Assembly: GCA_025642075.2 (NCBI GenBank)
Contig: JAODUO010000465.1
Location: 570,001-634,000, forward strand
Length of the DNA stretch: 64,000 bases
Source of the DNA: Ridgeia piscesae
Taxonomy: Eukaryota; Annelida; Polychaeta; Sabellida; Siboglinidae
Direction: 5' to 3'
Part shown: piece by piece, positions 1-24,400 of the stretch
Layout: each line of letters begins with the position of its first letter
How positions within the stretch are numbered: position 1 is the first letter of the stretch
The notes under the pieces: model-generated
Seen by the model: the letters and a program-made list of their open reading frames with translations, nothing else
Told to the model about the DNA's origin: nothing
The model's database searches: none
Program-made: the position numbers and the translations under genes

Positions 1-192
1 AGATGACAACGTTAGACATGCATCCACTCAAACATACGAACTCACAATAATCTCCCTGTAATGGTCCCCAGGTTTGTGATCAAGTCTTTCATGAAGTATT
101 TTGGGGTACACAATTGGACACTGTTTCTAGACCACAGCCACTTGATTTGCGTGATGTGGATCTGGAATTCAAATAATGACCTCTCCCCAGAG

Positions 193-12124
<11,932 letters not shown>

Positions 12125-12892
12125 GGTAACGTCGTGTCATGGTCTAGATTATATTTTTAGAACTGCTCAGATGAATGGTGCGACCTCATTTTGTAGCTTT
12201 ACAGTATCTTTTCGTATCTAGCCAGGGCGCATATCTAGCTGGCAGGGACATGTGTTGCAATCGCGTCTGCTTTTAGCTCCCGTGGTATTTCTACCACTCG
12301 GCTTGCAAACCGGTGACAGCATCACTTGATATGTATAACTTCAGGTTTCTTCTTTGATTCTACCGTCAGTGACAGTAGATGAGCGAAACCAGAGCTACTA
12401 GATATAGTCGATGGTGCGGTATTACATCCCTGGCTTGCCTATTCGCGCGACGCGGCGACGAAGGCGTTTCATGCCGCTGGCATTGTCTCTGTTTTTGTTT
12501 ACAGGGAAGTTGACGAGGAAGTTAAGTCCGCAGAAATATTGTAATTTATTAATAAAATTAAGAAATATCAGGTTGTTTATAATTCCAAGGGTAGTACTAA
12601 GCTATGTAATATGTAAGTCATAGCATTGCATATTTAAAAAAATTAACTGAAAAACAGTTTCCGTAATATTTCGCTTTCGTCTGCATGCTGCTGAATGAAC
12701 GAACTAGTCAACTTCCGGGTATTTGAGGAACTTTGGATTCGGAAGCGACACGTATGAAACGCTACGTCGTTTCTGCAACGTTTTATATATTTCCGGTCTG
12801 GTACCTGATTGTTTGACGACTCAAATGTACAATCACTTGTGAAAAGCTTAATTAATCGCCCGGCAGAGAATTGAACTCCGGCGCTGTTCAAT
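12125..12892. promoter_or_regulatory. Shared intergenic region between SLFNL1 and GOSR2
   Basis: 768 bp separate the two divergent start codons. The stretch includes a CpG-rich patch near 12440-12475. The layout suggests a bidirectional promoter; no transcription start can be fixed from sequence alone. Confidence 0.5.
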
Positions 12893-13961
12893 ATGGAAAC
12901 GCTCTATCACCAGACGCACAAAATGGTGCAGGAAGTTCAGAACGGATTTGGCCGGTTGGAAGGTGCTCCGGATGATGGTGTACATTTAATAGAGAACGAA
13001 CTTCAGGCACAGATAGACCAGGTTGTAACCCAGTGCGAGCGACTAGACCTGCTCGTGAACAAAGAGCCACCGACGAGACGGGCCAACGCCAAAATCCGTG
13101 TAGATCAATTGAAAAGGGATTGTCAACATTTACAGTTTTCGATCCGAAACGTACAACACAGAAGGTAGCATATTGATACATTACAAACTTCAGTCTAAAA
13201 TTATTGGTTATCTTTAAAAATATTTTTTACTATAAAATTCTTTTTAAATGGACCATAGACATAGCTGATGAGCATGTTGGGGTTTTGCTAGTGACTAGTT
13301 CATATATTTTGCGGTAGACACATGGTTGTTAACTCACATTCACCCACATATCCACCACCCCTTTCGAGATATGTATTATGTCCTGAAATAAACAAGAAAC
13401 ACATGTTTGACATCCATTTTCAAAGCATAACTTACAATATACTGTATGATTTCTGTACATCTCTTTCTGCAAAATTGTTTGCCCATCAAGAGAAATTCCT
13501 TCCTGTCCTGAATGAATGGATGGGTCTCAAGATAAACTAGTGCTGGGTCTCAGTTGGAAGTGAATATTATATTACTGGATTTCTCCATTAACAGGTACCA
13601 GCGTGAGCAAGAATTACGGGAACGAGAGGCATTAATGTCATCGAACTTTGCTCCAAATGATGCAAATACAACGATCATGATGGATGCTGCATTGCAACAG
13701 AACACGCGACTGACGAATGTGCACCGTGATATGGACGATATGCTGACGACAGGATCCTATGTGATGAGCAACTTGCGTGATCAACACTCGACGCTGAAAG
13801 GGGCACATCGGAAGATACTGGATGTTGCAAATACACTCGGTCTCTCAAACACTGTCCTGCGACTAATAGAACGGCGTGCATATCAGGATAAATACGTTCT
13901 ATTTGGCGGCATGATATTGTCATGCGTCATCATGTGGCTCGTGTGGAAATATTTTACATAA
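12893..13961 (+). CDS. GOSR2: Golgi SNAP receptor complex member 2 (membrin)
   Basis: Coding exons 12893-13164 and 13595-13961 join at AGAAG|GTAGCA and TTAACAG|GTACC to give 639 nt (212 aa), the length I recall for human GOSR2. Membrin is a Qb-SNARE that works in ER-to-Golgi and intra-Golgi vesicle fusion. Supporting strings are LYHQTHKMVQEVQ at the N-terminus, KEPPTRRANAKIRVDQLK at about residues 61-78, the SNARE helix at about 120-185 with the signature LDVANTLGLSNTVLRLIE, and a C-terminal tail anchor (YVLFGGMILSCVIMWLVWKY). The single 430-bp intron falls after residue 90. The upstream region is shared with SLFNL1 on the opposite strand. Confidence 0.97.
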
Positions 13962-14174
13962 TATTAAATGATACGGTTGCGATGGCAGTGTTGTTTTTAT
14001 CAAATGATTTTAAATGTTGAGGGTTCTGCATACAAATGTCCACCCTGCGTTCAACAGTCATCATGTTCAGTGGTTAATCTGCACGAATGTGACAGTAACG
14101 TGTATATGGCGTTGTGATAACAAACCAATTTGTGAATAGCAAGATGAATAATGATGTATTTTATTATATTTAAA

Positions 14175-14180
14175 AATAAA
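14175..14180 (+). terminator. Candidate GOSR2 poly(A) signal
   Basis: AATAAA, 214 bp after the GOSR2 stop codon, is the first canonical signal downstream of the gene. Confidence 0.55.
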
Positions 14181-17100
14181 ACATACAGCCAGTATTTTTC
14201 ATTGACCACTCCAGTGTTTCATTAGTCCAATGTACCTCTAGATAAACACTTGTGTGATATGAGGACAATGGATTTGTTTTTTAAATATGCAAACAAAATC
14301 ATACATGGAATTTCACATGAATAGATGAATGAACATGTTATCACATTTACAATAGGTGATACCATCACACCAGGCAGTGGTGGATACAGAAAGGGTAATC
14401 TAGGTGGGGGCATAAAAAAATGCAGTTGCACCCCTGAGGCTTGTCAAAAAATGTAGATTCTACTGTTGTGTTGCTGCATCTTTACATGATGCTGTTGAAA
14501 ACATCTAGGAAAACAGACAAATTCCAATGATCTAAGGGGGCATGTGTCCCACCAGGCCACTCCTGGATCCACTTACATTAGGTATATCTAACACTTGTTG
14601 AATTAATATGTGTACAGTGTACTGTGTTTCTTTGACAGAGCCAACACCCGCCAGTGGTTTGTCACCATCGTTTACTGATATGTTGTCATTTATTTTTAGA
14701 GGTAAACTTGTTCAAATCTCTGTACACTGCCAGTAACATTCCACGTAAACAGTGTAAATGAGTAATCGTAATTACAGTGCAGCTGAGTGCTTCCAAGAGA
14801 AGTTGAGGTGATATTTCAATGAATTTGTCTGTCATGGAATAAAGTACCATGGGGGTATTTCGATGTTGGAACTATCCCAAGGACTGAATATTGTGCCATA
14901 TAAAACACCTTTACCTTCAAAACCTTGTATAACATTGTTATTATTATTACAGTACTTAATAGAAATGTAGAAGGGGAGTTATATGAAATGTGTTGATCAA
15001 CAAAATGGAGACGTCTTGCATCTGCACTACTGTTTATAATAGATTCTTCATGAAATAAGAGTTTTATGTTACATTTCAAAACACTCAGCAGTACAGACCC
15101 AAGAAAATCAGTACAGTGATCAGTGTGGGTTTGCTCAAAATTATTGACTGAAAATGTATTTCATGATATATGTAACATTATGAAATAGAGAAAACATGAT
15201 AGGTTGTGATTTTGTATCCACATTGCATAAATAAACTTGAAATTGGAATTTATAAAACAATTACAGTACAAGTGTAAGAACTGTTAACTAGACATCAGAG
15301 GAAGCATATGTACCTATATGTGTTAGAAAGCATATTTCCACAAGGTGTTGCACTTTGGTAGGAAGAGATTAACATTGAAGTTATGAATTGTTGAAGTTAT
15401 TAAGTTATTGTACTGTATATAACCAGGGACCAAACTTAACACTTGTCCACTCACCCAAGGTGAGTAGAAATTCCTGGGTATAAGTAAGTTGGCCTGCACT
15501 AGTCTGTCAGGCGAATTACAATTTTCTGTGTGTTTTGTAACAATATAAGCACTTTTGAATTGCGTGTACCTACAAAATGTTTAATATTGTTTATTTTATA
15601 TCTAAGGAGCTTTGCAGGTCAACATACGAATTTGCATAAAATGGCCACCAAAAAAGATGACTAGTGATTTCTCATGGTGACAGAAACATTTTAAGGCTAC
15701 TACCTCCCTGGGTAGTTTGCCTGGCGAGTGGTTAAATTAAATTTCAACGACTGTTAATGAAATGAGGTTATGTGGAATCATCTAGTTCTAGATGTGTGCT
15801 AAACAATATACTATCCCCGCTTCCATACTGATCACTATTGCTAGACAGATTTGTAAGTTCAAAACTCAGGTACATTTTTCGACATACATTATGATTGTTC
15901 TCCAATTGGGATGCAACATGTAGGCAACTGATCAAATTGCTCCTTAGTTAGGAATTAAATCCAGAAACACCTCATACCTATACTTGGCTATGGGCAGTGG
16001 ATGATTCTTCTGTATGGCTGAATACTTCCAAGAGAAGTAGAGATGATGTTCTTCTGTCCGGGAGTGAAATGAGCCGTCCTAACGACTGAAAAATGTGCTT
16101 TATAAGGACATGTCCATTATCTGGAGATTTCAATGTTGTACCTTTATGCCGATGTTATTAAATTTGGAAGCCCTTAAACTCACGGTAGTTGTAATGTTAC
16201 TTATCCAACCTAGCAAACTATGTATTGGTATTTCACCTCATTGGGATCAGTGTAATGTAGAACGTGTCATAATTGTCAAATTATTATATTTGTTTGGGAT
16301 CATTAACAGTATTGGAACTGTTCATAGTATGTGTAACTGTTTGTCTGTTTAATATACGGTATGTTTAACATTGTTGGAATTGTCTGTCTGTTTAATACGG
16401 TATGTTTAAAAGCATTGGAACTGTTCATCTGTTTATTAAGCATGTTTACACAAATGTGTATCATTGCATAGTATTAAATACACATTTCTAGTCATAGACT
16501 TGGATGTTATTATCATGAAAATAAAATTTTTAATAAATATGTTTCCTCATTCCCTCAGGGTGTCCAAGGGTGTTCAGAGTCTGTAATACCTACTAAAATG
16601 TAGATAATGTAATTAAAGCTAGACCTCCATGTATTCAAGAAATCTGGCTAAAAAGTATGAAGACAACACATACGTAAAATAATAATACGCTAGATATGCA
16701 GGCCTGTATAAATAAATAGAAAAATATTTCAAGAAAAGAAAAGCTCAGATGAGGTGGCTACTAAATAAATTAATAATTTACATGATTTGATCCCAAGAAG
16801 TCTTAATGTTAAAACAAATTATTCTGCAATTTTTCGTCATTCATCTGACTTATGTTTAGAATTGGACAGCCCCTCTCAAAAGTTGTGTGTTATATGTATA
16901 TGGCAGAAAAGGACTATATTTGGTCATTTGTTCCAGGATGATTTTAACATGGATGTCAGATGGGAGGCAGAACACGGGTTTCCCTAAAATAAACTGGCAC
17001 AAACAACCACTGATAATGAGAGAAAAGAACTGGGGTCTAGAAATGGGAAAGAACAAATAATTGTGTTTCATCAAAATAGTGCAGTGTTGTCTTACAATAT

Positions 17101-18300
17101 GTTAGATTCATGTGGTAATACGGTGTGGATTATTACTTAGGGGAAAGTGTGATCATATATGACAGACTACGAAAAATTGGTAGTTTTGCCAGTTAAACTG
17201 ACAGCGTGCAACTAGCCCCGATTTACCCTATTTAATGGTTGCGACTGGTTTGCCATAACCGTACGCAACCGGTTGACTATTTTACGAACGGCATCTCCCG
17301 GTACGAATTTCTTTTTCTCCTTTCTTTTTTGTAAACTCAGAAATAAATTATCGCCGTTGTAGAACCGTGTTGTGGCATACATAATAAAATATTTATTCAG
17401 GATGGCCCTGCTAAATACAGCGCACATTAAAATATACACTGGACTTTTTGTCAGTGCCATGCATTGGGGTCCTCTGCCCTGGCTCATACACACAATCTTA
17501 GACCTGAATGGGATACGTCGTAAGGAGCCAACATTGGCTATTATATACGACGGGGTGTGTGTGCGCATGTTGTTGAGTGTTTGGCCGCAGATCAGGCGGC
17601 TGAAATCAGTTATGGTTTCAGCCTGGACCCGCGACTCGTTAAGTTGGTTCCAGTCAACTATTGTTTTTACAAAAAAATCAATTCTTATATTGTTCAGTTC
17701 AGTGTGGGCTGTAGGTACTATTTAGCTTAGACATACAATATTAAATGATGTAAAATAGTAAGCTACATGATGCAACAGACAAAATATAAATTGTACCTGT
17801 ATCAGGATTAAGGGATTTTCTGCGAGTGCTCCTTCTCTTTGAAATATGCCTCATTCTAGTGTTGAAAATATTGAAAAATGTTCTCGTTATTAAAAAAAAT
17901 TGCAACCTTACCTTGTCCTTGCCTGTCCACCATTGTTTCCTGGTATGTCAATCAATCTATTGTCAATCAGTTTGAAAACTGGAAATGACTATCGACTCTG
18001 AGATCGTATTGATATGCCCCTGAGCTTGGTTTCCAAGCAATTAGACGCAATAAAAGGTACTATTATTGTTATTTTTTTAAGTTTAACTTAATACGGCAAG
18101 ATTTTTTAAAGGTTTAAGATTCTATGAGTTACTGACTTTATACAGTAAGACGGCACTATTTTCACTGTTATGGTTTGGTTTAAAATAAAAATAGTCTGTT
18201 GGTGCTAACTGCTACCCCTGTGCCTGGCGTACGTGTTGCGTATGGGCATAGGTGGGCGCCATGTTGTCAGCTGGTGTATGGCATTGCACATAACTTTGTT
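14181..18300. other. Intergenic region between GOSR2 and ANAPC13
   Basis: Mostly AT-rich unique sequence. Two MITE-like remnants are suspected from facing inverted ends: about 14378-14575 (GTGGATACAG ... TGGATCCAC) and about 15430-15760. At 17212-17725 both strands carry open frames of about 118 codons (plus-strand frame at 17372-17725). I recognise neither protein, and neither has splice partners I can support. The ANAPC13 5' UTR exon and promoter probably lie just before 18300. Confidence 0.45.
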
Positions 18301-18360
18301 TACTTCAGGGTGAAGCATCATCCATTTGATCACTAGTGGGAGACTGCAGTGGCATCACCC

Positions 18361-18585
18361 ATGGACAGTGAGCTGACTCGCGAGGGTCGACTGATGGACC
18401 TGGTCGATGAAGCGTGGAAGAATGACCAGCTGCCGTGTGATGACATCGCTGTCCCCCAGATGGAGTTGCCTGAACTGGAGGCGGACAACGGAAACTCGAC
18501 CGAGACACTGCATGAACAGGAGCAGAAGTGGTTGGACATGACTACAGTGCATGAAGCCACCATTAACCAGGGTGGCACGCAGTGA
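18361..18585 (+). CDS. ANAPC13: Anaphase-promoting complex subunit 13
   Basis: A 74-codon single coding exon, the same length as I recall for human ANAPC13. The protein is a small structural subunit that braces the TPR arm of the APC/C ubiquitin ligase. Supporting strings are MDSELTREGRLMDLVDEAW, LPCDDIAVPQMELPE and EQEQKWLDM. A GTG lies in frame 12 nt upstream, but the ATG at 18361 matches the family N-terminus. A splice acceptor (TTACTTCAG) ends at 18308, so a non-coding first exon is likely upstream. The last 15 codons (MTTVHEATINQGGTQ) do not resemble the family C-terminus and belong to the 56-bp tandem repeat that continues through the 3' UTR. Confidence 0.95.
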   Translation: MDSELTREGRLMDLVDEAWKNDQLPCDDIAVPQMELPELEADNGNSTETLHEQEQKWLDMTTVHEATINQGGTQ

Positions 18586-19040
18586 CTTGTAACATAACTA
18601 CAGTGCATGAAGCCACCATTAACCAGGGTGGCACGCAGTGACTTGTAACATGACTACAGTGCATGAAGCCACCATTAACCAGGGTGGCACGCAGTGACTT
18701 GTAACATGACAACTGTGCATGAAGCCACCATCAACCAGGGTGGCACGCAGTGACTTGTAACATGACTACAGTGCACGAAGTCACCATCAACCAGGGTGGC
18801 ACGCAGTGACTTGTAACATGACAACTGTGCATGATGGCACCATCAACCAGGGTGGCATGCAGTGACTTGTAACATGACAACTGTGCATGAAGCCACCATC
18901 AACCAGGGTGGCACACAATGACTTGTAACATAACTACAATGCATGAAGGCACCATCAACCAGGGTGGCACACAATGACTTGTAACATAACTACAATGCAT
19001 GAAGGCACCATCAACCAGGGTGGCACACGATAGCTTGTGG
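18535..19040 (+). repeat. 56-bp array starting inside ANAPC13
   Basis: About nine copies of a 56-bp unit (core CATGAAGCCACCATTAACCA). The first copy supplies the last ANAPC13 codons and its TGA; the rest lie in the 3' UTR. Several downstream copies preserve ATG...TGA, so they repeat the same 15-codon mini-frame. Similarity decays toward the right end. Confidence 0.93.
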
Positions 19041-19220
19041 CAATGGGTAAACTTCCTTTGATCAAAAATGGCAAGTCCGCATTCCAGCCATCACAAGGAT
19101 GCTGTAGAGAACTGCTCCTGAATCATATCAGTCATGTGTATATGGATTTTAAAATAATACACTTGTAATTTGGATGACTGCTGGCAGTATCATTTGTATT
19201 ATTCCTAATGATGGTAACTA

Positions 19221-19226
19221 AATAAA
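19221..19226 (+). terminator. Candidate ANAPC13 poly(A) signal
   Basis: AATAAA about 640 bp after the ANAPC13 stop, shortly after the repeat array ends. Confidence 0.5.
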
Positions 19227-21495
19227 ATATGCTAAGACAACAGATTTGTTCTTATTCTTGTTAAGACTACTACATCACACACCGTGTACCAATTTATTCC
19301 TGAATGACGACTGTCACAGCTGCACATCATTCATATTAATTCACAGCAACGCTAAATAAAATGGTATAAACAAATAAAAATAGAATAGGCTAATACACAA
19401 ATCTGAAGTCATTTAAGAAGGTAGAATTAAAATGTGTTAAAGTTCTCTTGGTGATGCAGTCACAACTTCGCAGGTCATGTATTGTCAGTGCAGCTGTTGA
19501 AATATAGCGAATCTTCTATTGGCTCAATATATTGGCCCTAACACATTTATGTTCGACTTGTTTCATGGCATGGGTCCACGTGTTCTACCTCTCCTGTTGT
19601 TTCGGTGTCACAGAAGCTTCCACTAAGTCAGACAAGATTTCTATTCTTAGGGATGACCAGTAATAAAATGAACCATCAATTTTATGTATTAAGATGGTTT
19701 AGGCCGACTTGTTTTAAACTACGAGGTTTACATAACTTAGAAAGTTAACCAACGGCCTGGTTTGGAGGTAGGAAAATGTGTACGTACGTAGTGTGTATGT
19801 TAGCGCCACGACGCAAATGATTCCTTGTGCATTTTAATGTTATTTGGTAATAAACTGTCTAAAACTAAGAGTTATATAAACAGTTTCACAACCGAATGTT
19901 TTATTGCAACAAAGCATAAAGAAGTGTACAACATCGTTAAAGTCCGGAAGAGTTTATATATACACATGTTTACATTTAGCTGCTGGTGTAGTCTTGTAGA
20001 CAATGAATGGCACAGTAGACACGCATAGAACATGGCACTTGAATAATGAATATACACACACAAATAAAATATGTTACAAATGCAGTAGAAGTTGAGCCAC
20101 ATAACCAAATACAACACTAAGTCTGGGTGAATAAATGGTTTTCTTTGGTACTGCTGGGGACTGACCATTATATTACCCTAGATACAAACGCAGTATAACA
20201 TACTTGCATATGTTGGAAAACTGAATGGCAGTATAACTGGCGTGTAATATAAAATAAATATAACTGGCTATGATGTCTCTCTACCAAGTAAATACTGTTA
20301 AATACAGTGGATATATACACATTACCACGACAGCTGGACTACTGACACTGCAGCAGAGTTTTCCTTGTTTCGGGAAATACATTTATTTTGTCCTGTGCAT
20401 ACATAAAATAACTGAAGTTTTATTAAATGCATTTATACCGTTCTCTGTATATGTTTGCCATTTTTAGGAGAAACAAATACATTCTGTAATTGCACCAGAA
20501 ATAATCCCGGTACCACAGTAATTGCCATCAACAATGCATTTGATTAATGTGTCTTGCTATTAAAAACAAACGTATCTGAGCAATTTTCCTAATTCCCAAG
20601 ATGCTATAAGGGTCACTTTAACCCAGGCACATGTTGACCCCAATCCTTAGATTACAATGTACATTTAAACATCACAAACAATGTCTCAACTGCATTAATG
20701 ACATCGACACAAATGTAGAATATCCTGTAAAAAAGACAGTTTTACACATGTTGACACAAGGGAACATGTTGCTACACTTCCAGAATGTAACTATTTATGA
20801 CACTGGCAGTACTGTACATAAAAATAATATCATTAAGGGAACACACTTCTCGTGCAATTATGTCCTGTCTTAAAAACAACACAAACTAACAGTTTTACGC
20901 TTATGTGAAAATACTGCATGACACCAGGATTGCTCACAATCTCCTGTGAAAACGTCATACTGAACTAATACAACTCTGATGTTAAAAAGGTCCAGTCTTT
21001 TGGACTCTCACTCCTCTGGGATATCTAGTAAATATTTACAATACATTTCTTTTAAATGTTTCATGTCATCAACCCTCTTGTCATGTGACTTTCTTTTCAA
21101 AAGATAATGTTATTTTTTTCATAGCAAGAAAACAAGTTTAAATCCGAACTATCAATTTGCACACTAACTGTTTATCAAACAACAAATTAACTGTTAAGGC
21201 ACACGCTTCTTAATATGTGGATTTTAATGTGACACAGTTCCTATTGATTTACAATACCCTTCTGTGAAAGTCCTAGAAATATGTCTGGCAAGCATGTGGG
21301 CAGATGTCATCATATCACCATATTTTACGTTAACGAGGCAGATAAACCTGTGGTTATGAGCCCCCTAACACACAGAAGTGGCAGCAGTGCAGCACTGTCA
21401 CCACTAACTGTACTTGGAGAAAGTTGTCACAAGTTGTCAGAACAACAATGGTCACCTGCTGGAAGTGTCCACTGTCATCTGCTACGTTGTCGTCG
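19227..21495 (-). other. Convergent intergenic region and probable GTSF1 3' UTR
   Basis: AT-rich sequence downstream of both ANAPC13 (plus) and GTSF1 (minus). Minus-strand AATAAA signals occur, for example at 20382-20387 and 19900-19905, so the GTSF1 3' UTR may extend well into this stretch. No other gene was recognised. Confidence 0.45.
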
Positions 21496-24400
21496 CTAAC
21501 ACTGCACCCTGTAAGCAGAGACATCACATGGGTATTCACACTATGGCGTAATGCCACACAAACATAACAGGATGTGGCATAAAAAAATTTTGAAAAAGAA
21601 TTTCTTTCTGTAAACTTAAGCCCAAATGTCATAATTTTTATTATGAAGTTTAGGCCAATAAATACACTATCAGACACATCAAATCAAAACATACCTTTCT
21701 TTCACAAATATCTGCAAAGGAGACCGATATTCAAAACTACCAAGACATATTTGATTCTAATTATGCAAAAGAACGGATAAATAAAAATGGGCCAAGAGGC
21801 CCTGAAGTCTTATGGTAATTGTATATGAAAAGTGTTTTGGTGAATCATAGTCATTGCCTAGTATCTTCAGGGAATGACTATTTGCTACTCCTCCATGTCC
21901 ATTTGGGTGAATCATTTCAATGATCAATTTAAAAATATCTCAATGATAACAAATATCTTGGTGGCAAAACTAGAATCACATAAAATACCTGAATAGAATG
22001 AACTTACCCAAGCATTGCCAGTTGTTCTATGACTGTATTCTTGTGCGACATCTTTTCAATCTGAAACACAACTGATTTTTTAACACATAAAATGAATACA
22101 AATGTTTCCTTTCTGATTTTATAGACCAAAACGTAATAAAAAAAATTACAGGAACATCTGCACATTACCTCACACAGACACAAACTGTTGCAACAGCACA
22201 CCAACTGGGAAGTGGGAATTAATGTCGACAAACAAAAAAAGCACAAATTAACTTTACAGTGCAACTTTGTTAAAAGTAAACAGAACCGTTCTTAGTAAAT
22301 ACGACTGTTATTATTTACACTTTTGTGGTGCAGAGGTAACTAAATAACATCTGTTTCCCTTGCACCATTACCAATTCGACCATTATACTGATTATAAATA
22401 AATAAACTAAGCGAGTAAATAAGTGATAAAATTATTATAAAAAGTAAAATGAACATCACTAAGTCTGTATGATCAAAACGTTGAAGATGTTGTAAACAGA
22501 GACGTCAAAGTCTGCGCCATCAACACTCTAAAGTGACAGGCTGTTGTTGAGAAGTCGTCATGACTGCAGCTACAAGCATTGTCTTTTGAGACAGACGTTG
22601 GCCTCTACAGACAGTTGTAAGTGGTAAAGTGACTGAACAAACCTGGTCCTTATCGAGCATGTGTCCCTCTTGTTGTTTCTCCTCAAGCTGCTCAATCTGG
22701 GCACAAACACAAGTCAAGTAGTGTGTTTGACTTTATAACGTCTAGTGTGTTTGACTTTATAAACATGTGTAGTGTGTTTGACTTTATAACGTGTAGTGTG
22801 TTTGACTTTATAACGTGTAGTGTGTTTGACTTTATAACGTGTAGTGTGTTTGTTTATAACGTGTAGTGTGTTTAACATCTTTATAACATGTGTACCATGT
22901 TTGACGTCTTTATAACATGTGTACCATGTTTATAACAGGTGTAGCGTGTTTAACATCTTTATAACATGTGTAGCATGTTTGATGTCTTTATAACAGGTGT
23001 AGCATGTTTAACATCTTTATAACATGTGTAGTGTGTTTAACATTTTTATAACATGTGTAGTGTGTTTAACATCTTTAAAAACATGTGTAGCGTGTTTGAC
23101 GTCTTTATAACATGTGTACCATGTTTGATCGTCTTTATAACATTTGTAGCATTTAGATTTTGATGTCTTTATAACAGGTGTAGCATGTTTAAAAAACGTA
23201 GCTGTTTATATCTTTATAACAGTGTACATGTTTGAACTCTTTATAACATGTGTAGCATGTTTATAACAGGTGTAGCATGTTTAACATCTTTATAAAGTAA
23301 TAGCATGTTTATAACAGGTGTACCATGTTTGACATCTTTATAACATGTGTACCATGTTTGACGTCTTTATAACATGTGTAGCATGTTTATAACAGGGGTA
23401 GCGTGTTTAACATCTTTATAACATGTGTAGCATGTTTGATGTCTTTATAACAGGTGTAGCATGTTTATAACAGGGGTAGCGTGTTTAACATCTTTATAAC
23501 ATGTGTACCATGTTTGACGTCTTTATAACATGTGTAGCATGTTTATAACAGGTGTAACATGTTTAACATCTTTATAACAGGTGTAGCATGTTTAACATCT
23601 TTATAACAGGTGTAGCATGTTTAACATCTTTATAACAGGTGTAGCATGTTTAACATCTTTATAACATGTGTAGTGTGTTTAACATTTTTATAACAGGGGT
23701 AGTGTGTTTAACATCTTTATAAAATGTGTAGCGTGTTTGACGTCTTTATAACATGTGTAGGTGTTTGATGTCTTTATAACATGTGTAGCGTAATAATTTA
23801 TAACATGTATTAAAAAAACTACTGATATATATCTGCATATGAAAGTACATGCAGGAACCATTTGTTTAAGATATATCTGGTTGTGGAAACCTAAATCAAA
23901 TAATAACCATATCAAAGTTGTCAATGTGGTAACTATCATGTGTTGACGTGTATTTATTTACACCTGGTATTGTAAACACTGCAAACTACATGTTGAATAT
24001 AAATATATTCTACAACGTTATGTCAATTATTAATGTTATACTCTTCATTCAAATAAAGAAATTTAAAGGAATAGAAAGCTTCACTATATATTTTATTGAA
24101 GTCTACGAATTTTACAACATGTGTTCTCATAACTATTTACAACTGGCATTTTATACATGTTGAAACATATATCTACATATATACAATTACGATAATTCAG
24201 CTGGGTTCAAACACTGCATGCACTTAATTCTAAACTTAATTTGTGTCTTATCATATTTTTATTGTTATGTCAAATACCTTCTAAGTTTGCAAATGTACTA
24301 CAGCCAGACTGTACTTACCTTTCTCAATTTCTTCTGAAATTTTCTCACTTCTCTTTTATGAGCCAGCTACAAAATAAAACAACAGTGACTCTGTGTCTGA

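Noticed and set aside
17212..17725. Overlapping ~118-codon frames on both strands as a gene
   Set aside because: No recognised family, no supported splice partners and opposite strands both open. Retained only as an unassigned region.
18349..18360. Upstream GTG start for ANAPC13
   Set aside because: The family N-terminus begins exactly at the ATG at 18361.
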